NCBI GenBank assembly: GCA_048213135.1
Contig: PS015010.1
Location: 1,984,001-2,048,000 of the forward strand
Reading direction: 5' to 3'
Origin: Reclinomonas americana ATCC 50394
Lineage: Eukaryota; Jakobida; Jakobea; Jakobida
DNA length: 64,000 nucleotides
Numbering within the stretch: the first letter of the stretch is position 1; the number at the start of each line of letters is the position of its first letter. Below are positions 37,927 through 47,017 of this stretch, piece by piece. A program made the translations under genes and the position numbers. The notes under the pieces were generated by a model. The model worked only from the letters and a program-made list of their open reading frames with translations. It ran no database searches and was not told where the DNA came from.

Positions 37927-38577
37927 ATGTTTAAACGTAAGCTAACAATAAACGATTTCCCTTTAATTGTCATCAATCTCATTCCCTTATACGGTGTGTG
38001 GTTCGAGGGGTGGGACGCCAGCCGCATCTTCCTGGTCTATTGCCTGGAAACAGTGATCATTGGCCTGGTCAATGTACTGCGTATGGCCGGGGTGACTTTA
38101 TTTTACCGGTCAAAAGACAAATGGCACAACAACGGCAGTTTTACCATGCAAAGTGGTTGGTTCTTCATTTTTTTCTTTATTGTGCATTACGGGTTCTTTG
38201 TTTTTGTACAAACGCAGATCTTTTTTGGCGTATCGGGGATCGATAATGACATAGGGTTTGCTGTATACCGTAAACTCCCGCAATTGCTGGGCCCTGAAGG
38301 AAGGCTGCTGCTGTTCATTTTTATTGCTGCTTACTGCTGGCAAATGGTCAAAGGTTTTTATTCCGGTGAATACAAAGAAATGTCGCTGATGCGGATGATG
38401 TTCCAGCCTTATGCACGCATCTTCGTTCAGCAGGTGATCGTGATCCTCGGCGGGATATTCCTGGGTTTTGGCGCAGGTAAAATATTCATCGTGATACTGG
38501 TGGCAGTAAAATTATGGGCAGACCTTTATCTTGACCCGGACAGGCTTCTCCGCCAGGCAGAAATCAACAAAAAGTAA
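37927..38577 (+). CDS. DUF6498-like membrane protein
   Basis: 216 residues with about five membrane helices (for example FPLIVINLIPLYGVW, IFLVYCLETVIIGLVNVLRMAG, WFFIFFFIVHYGFFVFVQTQIFF, and FVQQVIVILGGIFLGFGAGKIFIVILVAVKLWADL). The aromatic-rich pattern with HYG and KLWADL resembles DUF6498 proteins; the function is unknown. It is a single-gene unit. Confidence 0.75.
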   Translation: MFKRKLTINDFPLIVINLIPLYGVWFEGWDASRIFLVYCLETVIIGLVNVLRMAGVTLFYRSKDKWHNNGSFTMQSGWFFIFFFIVHYGFFVFVQTQIFFGVSGIDNDIGFAVYRKLPQLLGPEGRLLLFIFIAAYCWQMVKGFYSGEYKEMSLMRMMFQPYARIFVQQVIVILGGIFLGFGAGKIFIVILVAVKLWADLYLDPDRLLRQAEINKK

Positions 38578-38685
38578 GTACCCCGTTTTATTGATACTCA
38601 CCCTGTTATCCTTTTTTATTTGGACAAGCTTGTCTTTTTACACCTGCCGGATTTTCCTATCATTGCGAAAACTAAATCAGATATT

Positions 38686-39114
38686 ATGAAAAGACTGATC
38701 ATTCCGATGATTGTGTTAATGGCATTCAGTTCGTGTAAAAAAGACAAGGATGAAGTTACCTGCGAAGCTTCCGTTAGCGGTATTGCCGGCAGTTACAAGG
38801 TAACTAAAGTAGTGATTTCCGTTTCAGGGTTTCCTGACACAGACGTAACCAGCTTAACGCTGTCCTCCTGCAATTCAGGCGGTATTTACCAGTTAAAGGC
38901 AGACAAAACTGCTGCTTATACGGAATCTACGGCTTGCGCCAACAATGATTCCGGCAAGTGGGATGTTGCCAGTAACAACCTGAGCATTGATTTTGAACCG
39001 ATCTCCGGTATTACACTCGATGGTTCTGCTATTTCCGGATGGGACTGCAGCACACTCGTTTTATCGAAGAATGCTGGTTCGGGTACTTATAAATATACCC
39101 TGACCAAACAATAA
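38686..39114 (+). CDS. Small lipocalin-like lipoprotein
   Basis: 142 residues from ATG 38686; the frame extends to 38620 but only this start gives a lipoprotein signal (AFSSC, Cys18). The rest has the GIAGSYKVTKV ... YQLKADKTAAYTES ... GKWDVASNNLSIDF pattern of small lipocalin-like domains in Bacteroidota lipoproteins, with several Cys residues. The ligand is unknown. A terminator follows. Confidence 0.8.
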   Translation: MKRLIIPMIVLMAFSSCKKDKDEVTCEASVSGIAGSYKVTKVVISVSGFPDTDVTSLTLSSCNSGGIYQLKADKTAAYTESTACANNDSGKWDVASNNLSIDFEPISGITLDGSAISGWDCSTLVLSKNAGSGTYKYTLTKQ

Positions 39115-39134
39115 TTTTTCAGAATTTGACAAAG

Positions 39135-39166
39135 GCCGCCTTATTGAAGAATGGGGCGGCTTTTTT
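39135..39166 (+). terminator. Rho-independent terminator after the lipocalin-like gene
   Basis: An 11-bp stem (39135-39145 with 39150-39160, two G-T pairs) with loop GAAG is followed by TTTTTT. Confidence 0.85.
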
Positions 39167-39187
39167 ATACCTGTAAAAATGGGGCAA

Positions 39188-40174
39188 TCATAACAGGAGG
39201 GTCTTGCACTCATCCAGCAACTTTTGCTTGTCGATGGCCACAGTCCCCACCTCTTCGCAAACCAGTCCGCCGGCAACATTGGCCATTTCCGCGGCAAGGT
39301 CCGCATCTCCCGTCGCCGCGTATACAAGCGACGCCACCGCGATGACCGTATCTCCGGCACCACTCACATCTGCAATGTTGCGGACATGCGTAGGTATGAG
39401 GCGGGCAGTTTCGTCCTGCTGGTAGAAAATACCTTTTTCCGACAAGGTGATGAGTGATATCTTATGTTCCAGTTCAGCGGATAACAGCTGGTGGAGATAT
39501 TTCATAGAAGGCAGGTCCACATCCCCGGCCAAAACGTGCAAACCTTCTTTGGCTTCCTTCAGGTTGGGCTTGAAAATATCAACTCCTTTATACGCAAAGA
39601 AGTTGTTGCGTTTCGGATCAACCGTTACGATAATATCACGGCTTTTACACAACGCTATGATCTTTTCTATGGAAGTGGGTGTAAAAACACCTTTGTTGTA
39701 ATCTTCCAGTATCACTACAGCGGGCTGTTCTTCATGCAGGTATTTTTCAACGGCTGCCAGCAGCTCTTCCTCATCCACTTTACCCAGGTCACTGGTCTGC
39801 TCGGCATCAAGGCGCATCATATGCTGGTTGCGGCTGATGATACGGATCTTATTGGTGGTAATGCGCTCCGAACTGGCCACCAGGTAACGGGTATCTATAC
39901 CCTGTTCATCCAGTAATGTTTTGAGCAGTTTCCCATCTTCATCTTTACCCGTAACGCTGAGCATGCTTACCCGGGCGCCCAGCGAGCGCAAATTGAGGGC
40001 CACATTCGCTGCGCCGCCTATCCGTTGTTCTTTTTTGGAAACAGCCACTACGGGCACCGGGGCTTCGGGAGAAATACGGTCTACTTTACCCCACCAGTAC
40101 GTATCCAGCATTACATCGCCTATTACAGCGACCCTGGTATTGCCAAACGTATCGAATAATTGATCAAAGTTCAC
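39188..40174 (-). CDS. rfaE1: D-glycero-beta-D-manno-heptose-7-phosphate kinase (kinase domain only)
   Basis: 328 residues beginning with GTG at 40172-40174; no ATG is suitably placed. It is a PfkB-family sugar kinase with VIGDVMLDTYWWGKVDRISPEAPVPVV, GGAANVALNLRSLGA, DPKRNNF, and the anion-hole motif DVSGAGDTVIAVAS near residue 273. These residues match the kinase half of HldE/RfaE, which phosphorylates heptose-7-phosphate for the ADP-heptose of LPS cores. The adenylyltransferase half of the E. coli bifunctional HldE is missing, so that step must be encoded elsewhere. It starts 30 nt after the APC permease on the same strand. Confidence 0.88.
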   Translation of the reverse strand: MNFDQLFDTFGNTRVAVIGDVMLDTYWWGKVDRISPEAPVPVVAVSKKEQRIGGAANVALNLRSLGARVSMLSVTGKDEDGKLLKTLLDEQGIDTRYLVASSERITTNKIRIISRNQHMMRLDAEQTSDLGKVDEEELLAAVEKYLHEEQPAVVILEDYNKGVFTPTSIEKIIALCKSRDIIVTVDPKRNNFFAYKGVDIFKPNLKEAKEGLHVLAGDVDLPSMKYLHQLLSAELEHKISLITLSEKGIFYQQDETARLIPTHVRNIADVSGAGDTVIAVASLVYAATGDADLAAEMANVAGGLVCEEVGTVAIDKQKLLDECKTLLL

Positions 40175-40204
40175 TTGCTGCGCTCTTATTTTGGAACGAT
40201 AAGG

Positions 40205-41644
40205 TTACTCCGCGGCAGATTTCTTTTTCCCTGCTACCGCGAGATAGTACAAAGGTATTCCAATAGCAACGATAATGAGCCCCGGCCACACAAATTTTGG
40301 TTTGTAAATGATCAGGAGCGTACAAAAGGCCAGTCCCATGAGTATATAAAGGGCAGGCAGAACGGGGTAACCAAATGCTTTATAAGGACGATCTGCGTCG
40401 GGTCTTTTTTTCCTGAGGATGAAAATGCCGGCAATGGTAAGCATATAGAACATCACCACAACAAAAGAGATCATATCAAGCAGATCACCATACTTGCCGC
40501 TCAGGCACCAGGCTGCCGCAATAATGCATTGTATCCATAACGCGTAAGCAGGTACGCTGGCTTTGTTCAGTGTGCCGGCTTTCTTAAAGAAAAGACCGTC
40601 ATTGGCCATGGTATGGTATACCCTTGCACCGGCCAGTATGAGCCCATTATTACAGCCGAAAGTAGATACCATGATGAGCAGGGCGATCATAGTCGTACCG
40701 AATGCCGGGAATATTTTATTGGCAGCCGCGACAGCTACACGGTCATCGGCACAAAAGGCGATATCATTCAACGGCAGCACATTCAGGTACATCAGGTTGG
40801 TGCATACATAAATGATAGTAACGATCAGCGTTCCCAGGAAAAGGCTGAGGCCGATATTTCTTTTGGGATTCTTCATTTCACCGGCGATGAAGGTCACGTT
40901 GTTCCAGGCGTCGCTGCTGAAAATACTTCCCGTCATAGAAGCGGCAATGGCGCCCAGCAGGGCCGCTCCGCCTATGCCCCGCCATCCGGAAGGCGTTACA
41001 CCTTTACCATCCACACCTGCATCCTGCATGGCGTTGAACCCGGTAGCCATATTCTGCGACCAGAAGCTTTCCTTTACCAGGAAGAAGCCGAACAGGATAA
41101 GGCCGAATAAAGCCAGCAATTTGGCACTGGTAAAAATGGTTTGTATGAACTTCCCCTCCTTAATACCGCGGGAATTGATGAGGGTAAGGAGTATGATGAT
41201 GCCGATGGCCAGCAACTGGCCGGAGTGTATTTTCAGGCTGCCTATGGAGAATAAGTAGTAATTATTGCCGAGTTCCGGAACCAGGTAAGCGATGAATTTG
41301 CTGAAGGCCACACCCACAGCCGCGATGGTAGCGGTTTGAATAACGGCGAAAAAACTCCAGCCGTACAGGAAACCGGCCAATGGGTTAAACGCTTCTTTCA
41401 GGTAAACATACTGACCGCCGGCTTTGGGGAACATACCGCTCAGTTCGCCATAGCTCAAAGCGGCCGTCAGTGTCATAAAACCGGTGATCAGCCACACGGC
41501 GATGAGCCAGCCGGCACTGCCCACATTGCGGGTGATATCGGCGCTTACAATAAAGATACCCGAGCCGATCATCGATCCGGCAACGATCATGGTACCATCG
41601 AACAAACTGAGTGTTGGCTTGAATGCAGTGTTTTGGTCTGACAT
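40205..41644 (-). CDS. APC-family amino acid permease
   Basis: 479 residues with about twelve membrane helices. The first holds the APC substrate-binding GSMIGSGIFIV motif (near residue 25), then GGQYVYLKEAFNPLAGFLYGW and a late KKRPDADRPYKAFGYPVLPALY, typical of LAT/YfnA-like exchangers. The substrate cannot be fixed. The ATG at 41642-41644 comes right after a hairpin plus T run; the frame could start at TTG 41674, which would put the hairpin inside the gene. Confidence 0.9.
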   Translation of the reverse strand: MSDQNTAFKPTLSLFDGTMIVAGSMIGSGIFIVSADITRNVGSAGWLIAVWLITGFMTLTAALSYGELSGMFPKAGGQYVYLKEAFNPLAGFLYGWSFFAVIQTATIAAVGVAFSKFIAYLVPELGNNYYLFSIGSLKIHSGQLLAIGIIILLTLINSRGIKEGKFIQTIFTSAKLLALFGLILFGFFLVKESFWSQNMATGFNAMQDAGVDGKGVTPSGWRGIGGAALLGAIAASMTGSIFSSDAWNNVTFIAGEMKNPKRNIGLSLFLGTLIVTIIYVCTNLMYLNVLPLNDIAFCADDRVAVAAANKIFPAFGTTMIALLIMVSTFGCNNGLILAGARVYHTMANDGLFFKKAGTLNKASVPAYALWIQCIIAAAWCLSGKYGDLLDMISFVVVMFYMLTIAGIFILRKKRPDADRPYKAFGYPVLPALYILMGLAFCTLLIIYKPKFVWPGLIIVAIGIPLYYLAVAGKKKSAAE

Positions 41645-41672
41645 AAAAAAGTCCCGGTTTTTATACCAGGAC
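41645..41672 (-). terminator. Hairpin with T run between ompH-like and permease genes
   Basis: GTCCTGGT (41672-41665) pairs with ACCGGGAC (41658-41651) with one wobble, followed by TTTTTT that touches the permease ATG. It fits a terminator after the OmpH gene or an attenuator of the permease. Confidence 0.6.
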
Positions 41673-41695
41673 AAGATAAATAAATTTAATCGTAA

Positions 41696-42313
41696 TTATT
41701 TCTTTATGAGGGCTTTCATTTTCTCATTCATTCCCCTGATGACATCATCGGTGATGTTGAGGGAGGGGTCGCGGTACACCATATAATCAAGACCGGTACC
41801 CGAGGTAAGGATGTACATGTACTTCTTTTCCTGGTTGTATTCGTTCAGGAAATCCTTGAGGGCTTTCTGCACTTCATCCATGAAACTGAAGTTCTTTTCG
41901 CTCAGCTTTTGTCCCATCGCCTGTTTTTTCCCTTCAATCTGCTGTTGTTGTTGTGCCAGGTAATTCTGGAATTTGATCACATCATCCTGGCTGGCGGTAT
42001 TGCCTTTCTCTTTAATGAATTTATTTTTTTCAGCTTCCAGGTTGCGCATACTGTTTTCCCATTCCGATTCGATCGCTTTTTGTTCCGCTTCCAGTTCTTT
42101 ACGTCTTTCCCTTACATAAGTTATCTTCTCATACATGGAATCCAGTTCCACATAAGCGATGGGTGAACGGCTGCAGTTGGTATCCTTACTGCCGGATGAT
42201 ACAGAACCTTTGTCACTGCCTTTTCCGCTTTTCTTCCCGGAAAAAGTATGATAAAAAAGATAGCCCACTGCCAGCAGCAGGACGAGGTTCAGTATTAAGG
42301 AAAATTGCTTCAT
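41696..42313 (-). CDS. OmpH/Skp-family periplasmic chaperone-like protein
   Basis: 205 residues from ATG 42311-42313. The N-terminal hydrophobic helix (FSLILNLVLLLAVGYLFYHTF) is an uncleaved anchor or signal, followed by a Ser/Gly/Lys linker. The Skp pattern starts at IAYVELDSMYEKI, then a long coiled coil (about 75-155), then FLNEYNQEKKYMYILTSG. Skp proteins hold outer-membrane proteins during transport. Most Skp proteins have a cleaved signal; the linker here suggests a membrane-tethered form. Confidence 0.85.
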   Translation of the reverse strand: MKQFSLILNLVLLLAVGYLFYHTFSGKKSGKGSDKGSVSSGSKDTNCSRSPIAYVELDSMYEKITYVRERRKELEAEQKAIESEWENSMRNLEAEKNKFIKEKGNTASQDDVIKFQNYLAQQQQQIEGKKQAMGQKLSEKNFSFMDEVQKALKDFLNEYNQEKKYMYILTSGTGLDYMVYRDPSLNITDDVIRGMNEKMKALIKK

Positions 42314-42402
42314 CAATGCTAATGTTTAATCCGGCAAGATAACCACAAAAGCCAAATGGGCAATGAGTCAGGGCGAAGTTTTAGGAAACACTTAACCTAT
42401 CG

Positions 42403-42434
42403 GAATTATGAATTACGAATTATGAATTATGAAT
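42403..42434 (+). repeat. Tandem heptamer repeat (GAATTAT/C)x4
   Basis: Four units GAATTAT, GAATTAC, GAATTAT, GAATTAT plus GAAT in a row. A short simple repeat, not a CRISPR array. Confidence 0.85.
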
Positions 42435-42550
42435 GGGTGGGGCTTGGGTTATTGCTGGTTGTTCAGCCCAGTAGCGGACACAGCCGAAAGACAATAACAG
42501 CAGGTCCCGTATACCTGATCCTTTCTATTAATTCCGGCAGGAGCAGCAAT

Positions 42551-42579
42551 AAAAAAGGAGCAGGGGTTAGCCTGCTCCT
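42551..42579 (-). terminator. Rho-independent terminator of rpoC
   Basis: On the minus strand AGGAGCAGG pairs with CCTGCTCCT around a 5-nt loop, then TTTTTT; it lies 22 nt after the rpoC stop. Confidence 0.9.
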
Positions 42580-42600
42580 GTATAATGATCCTGAATGATC

Positions 42601-45600
42601 TTACTCTTCGTCGTCGAAGCTCATGGCCTCTTTCGTGGTCATCAGCAGTTCATATTCTTCCTTGCTGCCTACGATCATGTTCTCGAACTCACGCATACCG
42701 GTACCTGCAGGGATGTGGTGACCGGTGATCACGTTCTCTTTCAGGCCGAGCATTTCATCTGTTTTACCCTGGATGGCAGCAGATGACAATACTTTTGTTG
42801 TTTCCTGGAACGAAGCGGCAGATATCCAGCTATGTGTACCCAGTGAAGCCTTGGTAATACCCAGCAGCAACGGAGATGATGTTGCGGGTTTGGCGTCACG
42901 GTATTCCACCAGTTTTTTATCAGCCCTTCTCAGGATAGAGTTCTCTTCACGTACATCACGCAGGGTAACGATCTGACCAGCCCTCAGCTTGGTGCTTTCA
43001 CCGGCTTCGGTTACTACTTTCTTATCGAAAATATAGTCGTTCTCTACGTTAAAGTCGTAACGGTCCTCTGTATCTCCTTCAAGGAATTTGGTATCGCCCG
43101 CATCTTCAATAGTCACTTTACGCATCATCTGGCGAACGATCACTTCAATGTGCTTGTCGTTGATCTTCACACCCTGTAAGCGGTATACTTCCTGGATTTC
43201 GTTCACTACGTATTCCTGTACGGCAAACGGACCTTTGATGGCGAGGATGTCTGCAGGTGCGGTCTGACCGTCACTCAATGCAGCACCGGCTTTCACGAAG
43301 TCACCGTCCTGTACCAGGATCTGGCGACTCAGCGGCACCAGGTATTTCTTCACCACACCGTCTTTGGCTTCCACGATGATCTCGCGGTTACCACGCTTGA
43401 TGGCGCCAAAGGCTACCACACCGTCGATCTCGCAAACCACGGCAGGATTGCTCGGGTTACGGGCTTCAAACAGTTCGGTTACACGTGGCAGACCACCGGT
43501 GATATCCTTCAGTTTGCTCAGCACCCTTGGGATCTTCACCAGCACCTGTCCGCTCTTCACATCTTCAGCTTCTTCTACCACGATGTGAGAACCTACCGGC
43601 AGGTTATATACTTTCTTTTCTTTGCCTTCTACAATGATGGAAGGCAGTTTGGTTTTGTCTTTGGTTTCGATAACCACTTTCTCACGGTGACCGGTTTGTT
43701 CGTCGGCCTCATCGCGGTAGGTGATACCTTCAATCAGACTTTCGAAGTGAATGGTACCGTTCAGTTCGGCAACGATAACGTTGTTGAACGGATCCCAGGT
43801 ACAGATGATGTCGCCTTTGGCCACTTTCTGTCCATCCTTCACATTCAGTACCGCACCGTAAGGGATGTGCATGGTGTTCAGCAAACGATCGGATTTAACA
43901 TCGATGTTCCTGATCTCACCTGTACGGCCGATAACCACGTTCACTTTCTTACCGTCGTTGCTTTCGGTGCTAACCGTACGCAGACCGTCGAATTGCAGTG
44001 TACCGTCGAATTTGGCAGGTAATGTTGATTCTACCGAAGCAGAACCCGCAACACCACCTACGTGGAAGGTACGCAGGGTAAGCTGTGTACCCGGTTCACC
44101 GATTGACTGGGCAGCGATGATACCTACGGCGTCACCACGTTGTGCGGTCATACCGGATGCCAGGTTCTTACCATAACATTTCACACACACACCGCGTTTG
44201 CTTTCGCAGGTGAGTACGGAACGGATCTCTACGGTTTCAAGGCCGCTTTCTTCAATAAGCCTGGCCATTTCCGCGCTGATCTCTTCGCCTGCGCCGATCA
44301 TCAGTTCTTCCGTTACCGGGTGGAACACGTCGTGCAGTGAAGTACGTCCTTCGATCCTGTCGCTCAGCGGTTCAATAATGTCCTCGTTATCTTTCAGTGC
44401 AGAAGTAGCAATACCACGCAGGGTACCGCAATCCTCTTCATTAATTACCACGTCCTGTGAAACGTCCACCAAACGACGGGTCAGGTAACCGGCATCAGCC
44501 GTTTTAAGGGCCGTATCCGCCAGACCTTTACGGGCACCGTGCGTTGAGATGAAGTATTCCAATACGCTCAGACCGTCTTTAAAGTTGGCGAGGATCGGGT
44601 TTTCGATGATCTCGCTTCCTGATGAACCGGATTTACGCGGTTTAGCCATCAGGCCCCTCAGGCCGGCCAGCTGTTTGATCTGCTGCTTGCTACCACGGGC
44701 ACCGCTGTCGAGCATCATGTACACGGAGTTGAAGCCTTGTTTGTCGGTAGCCAGTTCACGGATCAGGGTTTCCGTCACCTTCGTATCCACACGGCTCCAG
44801 ATGTCGATGATCTGGTTGTAGCGTTCGTTGTTGGTGATCAGACCCATATTGTAGTTTTCCCAAACCTCGTCCACTTCCACCTGTGCGTTCTCGATCATTT
44901 CCTGTTTAACCTCAGGGATGATGAGATCGTTGATGTTGAACGACAGACCACCACGGAAGGCCATACGGTATCCGAGTGTTTTGATATCGTCCAGGAACTT
45001 GGCAGTGATGGGAACACTTGTCCATTTAATGATATCGCCAATGATCTCACGCAAAGATTTTTTGGTGAGCAGGGCGTTGATGAAACCTACTTCTTTTGGA
45101 ACAAACTGGTTGAAGATCACACGGCCAACAGTGGTATCGAGCAGTTTCCTGCTGAGGGTACCGTCGGTATTGCGCACATCGGTTTTAACTTTGATGTGGG
45201 CGTGCAGGTCAACCTGTTTTTCGTTATAAGCGATGATCACTTCTTCGGCAGAGTAGAAAGCTTTACCTTCTCCCCTTACCTTTTCAGTTTCCGTTGATTT
45301 TTTTCCTTTGGTGATGTAGTACAGACCGAGTACCATGTCCTGAGAAGGCAGGGTGATCGGCGTACCGTTCTGCGGGTTCAGGATGTTGTGCGAACTCAGC
45401 ATCAGCAACTGGGCTTCCAGGATGGCTGCACTGCTCAGCGGCACGTGAACGGCCATCTGGTCACCGTCAAAGTCGGCGTTGAACGCGGTCGTTACCAGCG
45501 GGTGCAACTGTATCGCTTTACCTTCGATCAGTTTAGGCTGGAAGGCCTGGATAGACAGACGGTGAAGGGTTGGCGCCCTGTTCAGCATAACCGGGTGACC

Positions 45601-46893
45601 TTTCAGTATATTTTCAAGAATGTCCCAGATGATGGCTTCTTTTTTATCTACCAGCTTACGGGCACTCTTAACGGTTTTTACGATACCCCTTTCAATCAGT
45701 TTACGAATGATAAAGGGTTTGAACAGTTCGGCAGCCATATCTTTCGGCAGGCCGCATTCGTGCATCTTCAGTTCAGGACCTACCACGATAACGGAACGAC
45801 CAGAGTAGTCAACACGTTTACCCAACAGGTTCTGACGGAAACGGCCTTGTTTACCTTTCAATACGTCTGACAGTGATTTCAGCGCACGGCCACCTTCTGC
45901 TTTTACCGCATTTGATTTACGTGAGTTATCGAACAATGAGTCGATCGCTTCCTGCAGCATACGTTTTTCATTACGCAGGATCACTTCCGGCGCCTTGATC
46001 TCGAGCAACCTTTTCAGACGGTTGTTACGGATGATCACACGACGGTACAGATCATTCAGATCGGATGAAGCGAAACGGCCACCATCCAGTGGAACGAGCG
46101 GACGCAGTTCCGGTGGAATAACGGGGATGTATTGCATCACCATCCATTCCGGACGGTTGTTGATGCGGGTATTGGCTTCACGGAAACTTTCCACTACGCT
46201 CAAACGCTTCAGGGCGTCTGCTTTACGTTGTTGTGAAGTTTCATTGGCCGCGGCATTACGCAGGTCGAAGCTCAGCTGATCGAGGTCGATGCGCTGCAGC
46301 ATATCATGTACCGCTTCTGCACCCATCTTGGCGATGAATTTGTTCGGATCTTCATCCGGCAGATGCTGGTTGTCTTTTGGCAGGGTATCTAAAATATCCA
46401 GGTATTCTTCTTCCGTCAGCAGGTCAGCGTAGTTCTGGCCTTTGTCGGTACGGACACCGGGCTGTATCACCACGAAACGTTCGTAGTAAACAATGCTCTC
46501 CAGTTTTTTGGAGCTCATACCCAGCAGGTAACCGATCTTATTCGGCAGTGATTTGAAGTACCAGATATGCACTACAGGCACCACCAGTTTGATGTGGCCC
46601 ATCCTTTCGCGGCGTACTTTCTTTTCTGTTACTTCCACACCGCAACGGTCGCACACGATACCCTTGTAACGGATACGTTTGTACTTACCGCATGCACATT
46701 CGTAATCTTTCACCGGTCCGAAGATCCTTTCGCAGAACAAACCATCACGTTCGGGTTTGTAGGTACGATAGTTGATCGTTTCCGGCTTTAACACTTCACC
46801 ATAGCTTTTTTCTAAAATACTATCCGGGGAAGCCAGTCCTATCGTGATCTGCGAAAAGGTGGCCCTTGGACGATTTTCTTTTTTGAATGCCAT
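42601..46893 (-). CDS. rpoC: RNA polymerase subunit beta'
   Basis: 1430 residues, the normal Bacteroidota length. It forms the catalytic clamp of RNA polymerase with the beta subunit. The N-terminal zinc ribbon ([23 protein letters not shown]) and the absolutely conserved [12 protein letters not shown], whose three Asp residues hold the catalytic Mg, are intact. The second zinc site ([16 protein letters not shown]) and the trigger-loop region ([16 protein letters not shown]) are also present. It lies 124 nt after rpoB on the same strand, with a terminator behind it. Confidence 0.99.
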   Translation of the reverse strand: MAFKKENRPRATFSQITIGLASPDSILEKSYGEVLKPETINYRTYKPERDGLFCERIFGPVKDYECACGKYKRIRYKGIVCDRCGVEVTEKKVRRERMGHIKLVVPVVHIWYFKSLPNKIGYLLGMSSKKLESIVYYERFVVIQPGVRTDKGQNYADLLTEEEYLDILDTLPKDNQHLPDEDPNKFIAKMGAEAVHDMLQRIDLDQLSFDLRNAAANETSQQRKADALKRLSVVESFREANTRINNRPEWMVMQYIPVIPPELRPLVPLDGGRFASSDLNDLYRRVIIRNNRLKRLLEIKAPEVILRNEKRMLQEAIDSLFDNSRKSNAVKAEGGRALKSLSDVLKGKQGRFRQNLLGKRVDYSGRSVIVVGPELKMHECGLPKDMAAELFKPFIIRKLIERGIVKTVKSARKLVDKKEAIIWDILENILKGHPVMLNRAPTLHRLSIQAFQPKLIEGKAIQLHPLVTTAFNADFDGDQMAVHVPLSSAAILEAQLLMLSSHNILNPQNGTPITLPSQDMVLGLYYITKGKKSTETEKVRGEGKAFYSAEEVIIAYNEKQVDLHAHIKVKTDVRNTDGTLSRKLLDTTVGRVIFNQFVPKEVGFINALLTKKSLREIIGDIIKWTSVPITAKFLDDIKTLGYRMAFRGGLSFNINDLIIPEVKQEMIENAQVEVDEVWENYNMGLITNNERYNQIIDIWSRVDTKVTETLIRELATDKQGFNSVYMMLDSGARGSKQQIKQLAGLRGLMAKPRKSGSSGSEIIENPILANFKDGLSVLEYFISTHGARKGLADTALKTADAGYLTRRLVDVSQDVVINEEDCGTLRGIATSALKDNEDIIEPLSDRIEGRTSLHDVFHPVTEELMIGAGEEISAEMARLIEESGLETVEIRSVLTCESKRGVCVKCYGKNLASGMTAQRGDAVGIIAAQSIGEPGTQLTLRTFHVGGVAGSASVESTLPAKFDGTLQFDGLRTVSTESNDGKKVNVVIGRTGEIRNIDVKSDRLLNTMHIPYGAVLNVKDGQKVAKGDIICTWDPFNNVIVAELNGTIHFESLIEGITYRDEADEQTGHREKVVIETKDKTKLPSIIVEGKEKKVYNLPVGSHIVVEEAEDVKSGQVLVKIPRVLSKLKDITGGLPRVTELFEARNPSNPAVVCEIDGVVAFGAIKRGNREIIVEAKDGVVKKYLVPLSRQILVQDGDFVKAGAALSDGQTAPADILAIKGPFAVQEYVVNEIQEVYRLQGVKINDKHIEVIVRQMMRKVTIEDAGDTKFLEGDTEDRYDFNVENDYIFDKKVVTEAGESTKLRAGQIVTLRDVREENSILRRADKKLVEYRDAKPATSSPLLLGITKASLGTHSWISAASFQETTKVLSSAAIQGKTDEMLGLKENVITGHHIPAGTGMREFENMIVGSKEEYELLMTTKEAMSFDDEE

Positions 46894-47017
46894 ATTTAGT
46901 TTACTGTTTGTAATTTTTAAAAATTCAAAAGTTAAAATTCAAAAGTCAAAATGCTAAACTGAATACTCCTCTTTCTATCTTCCTCTCCTTTTTACTTTTG
47001 ACTTTTTACTTTTGACT
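46894..47017. repeat. rpoB-rpoC spacer with two 14-nt-period repeats in opposite orientation
   Basis: Near the rpoC end AAAATTCAAAAGT occurs twice (46920-46932 and 46934-46946), and near the rpoB end ACTTTTGACTTTW occurs twice (from 46994 and 47008). The two blocks are imperfect reverse complements, so the transcript could fold back within the spacer. No promoter box is clear. Confidence 0.6.

Larger units (their letters stand above)
42314..42600. other. Intergenic region between ompH-like gene and rpoC end
   Basis: No gene is seen. It holds a tandem heptamer run at 42403-42434 and the rpoC terminator at 42551-42579. Confidence 0.6.

Noticed and set aside
42403-42434. Possible CRISPR array from the regular GAATTAT repeats
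   Set aside because: The units are 7 nt with no spacers and there are no cas genes, so it is a simple tandem repeat.
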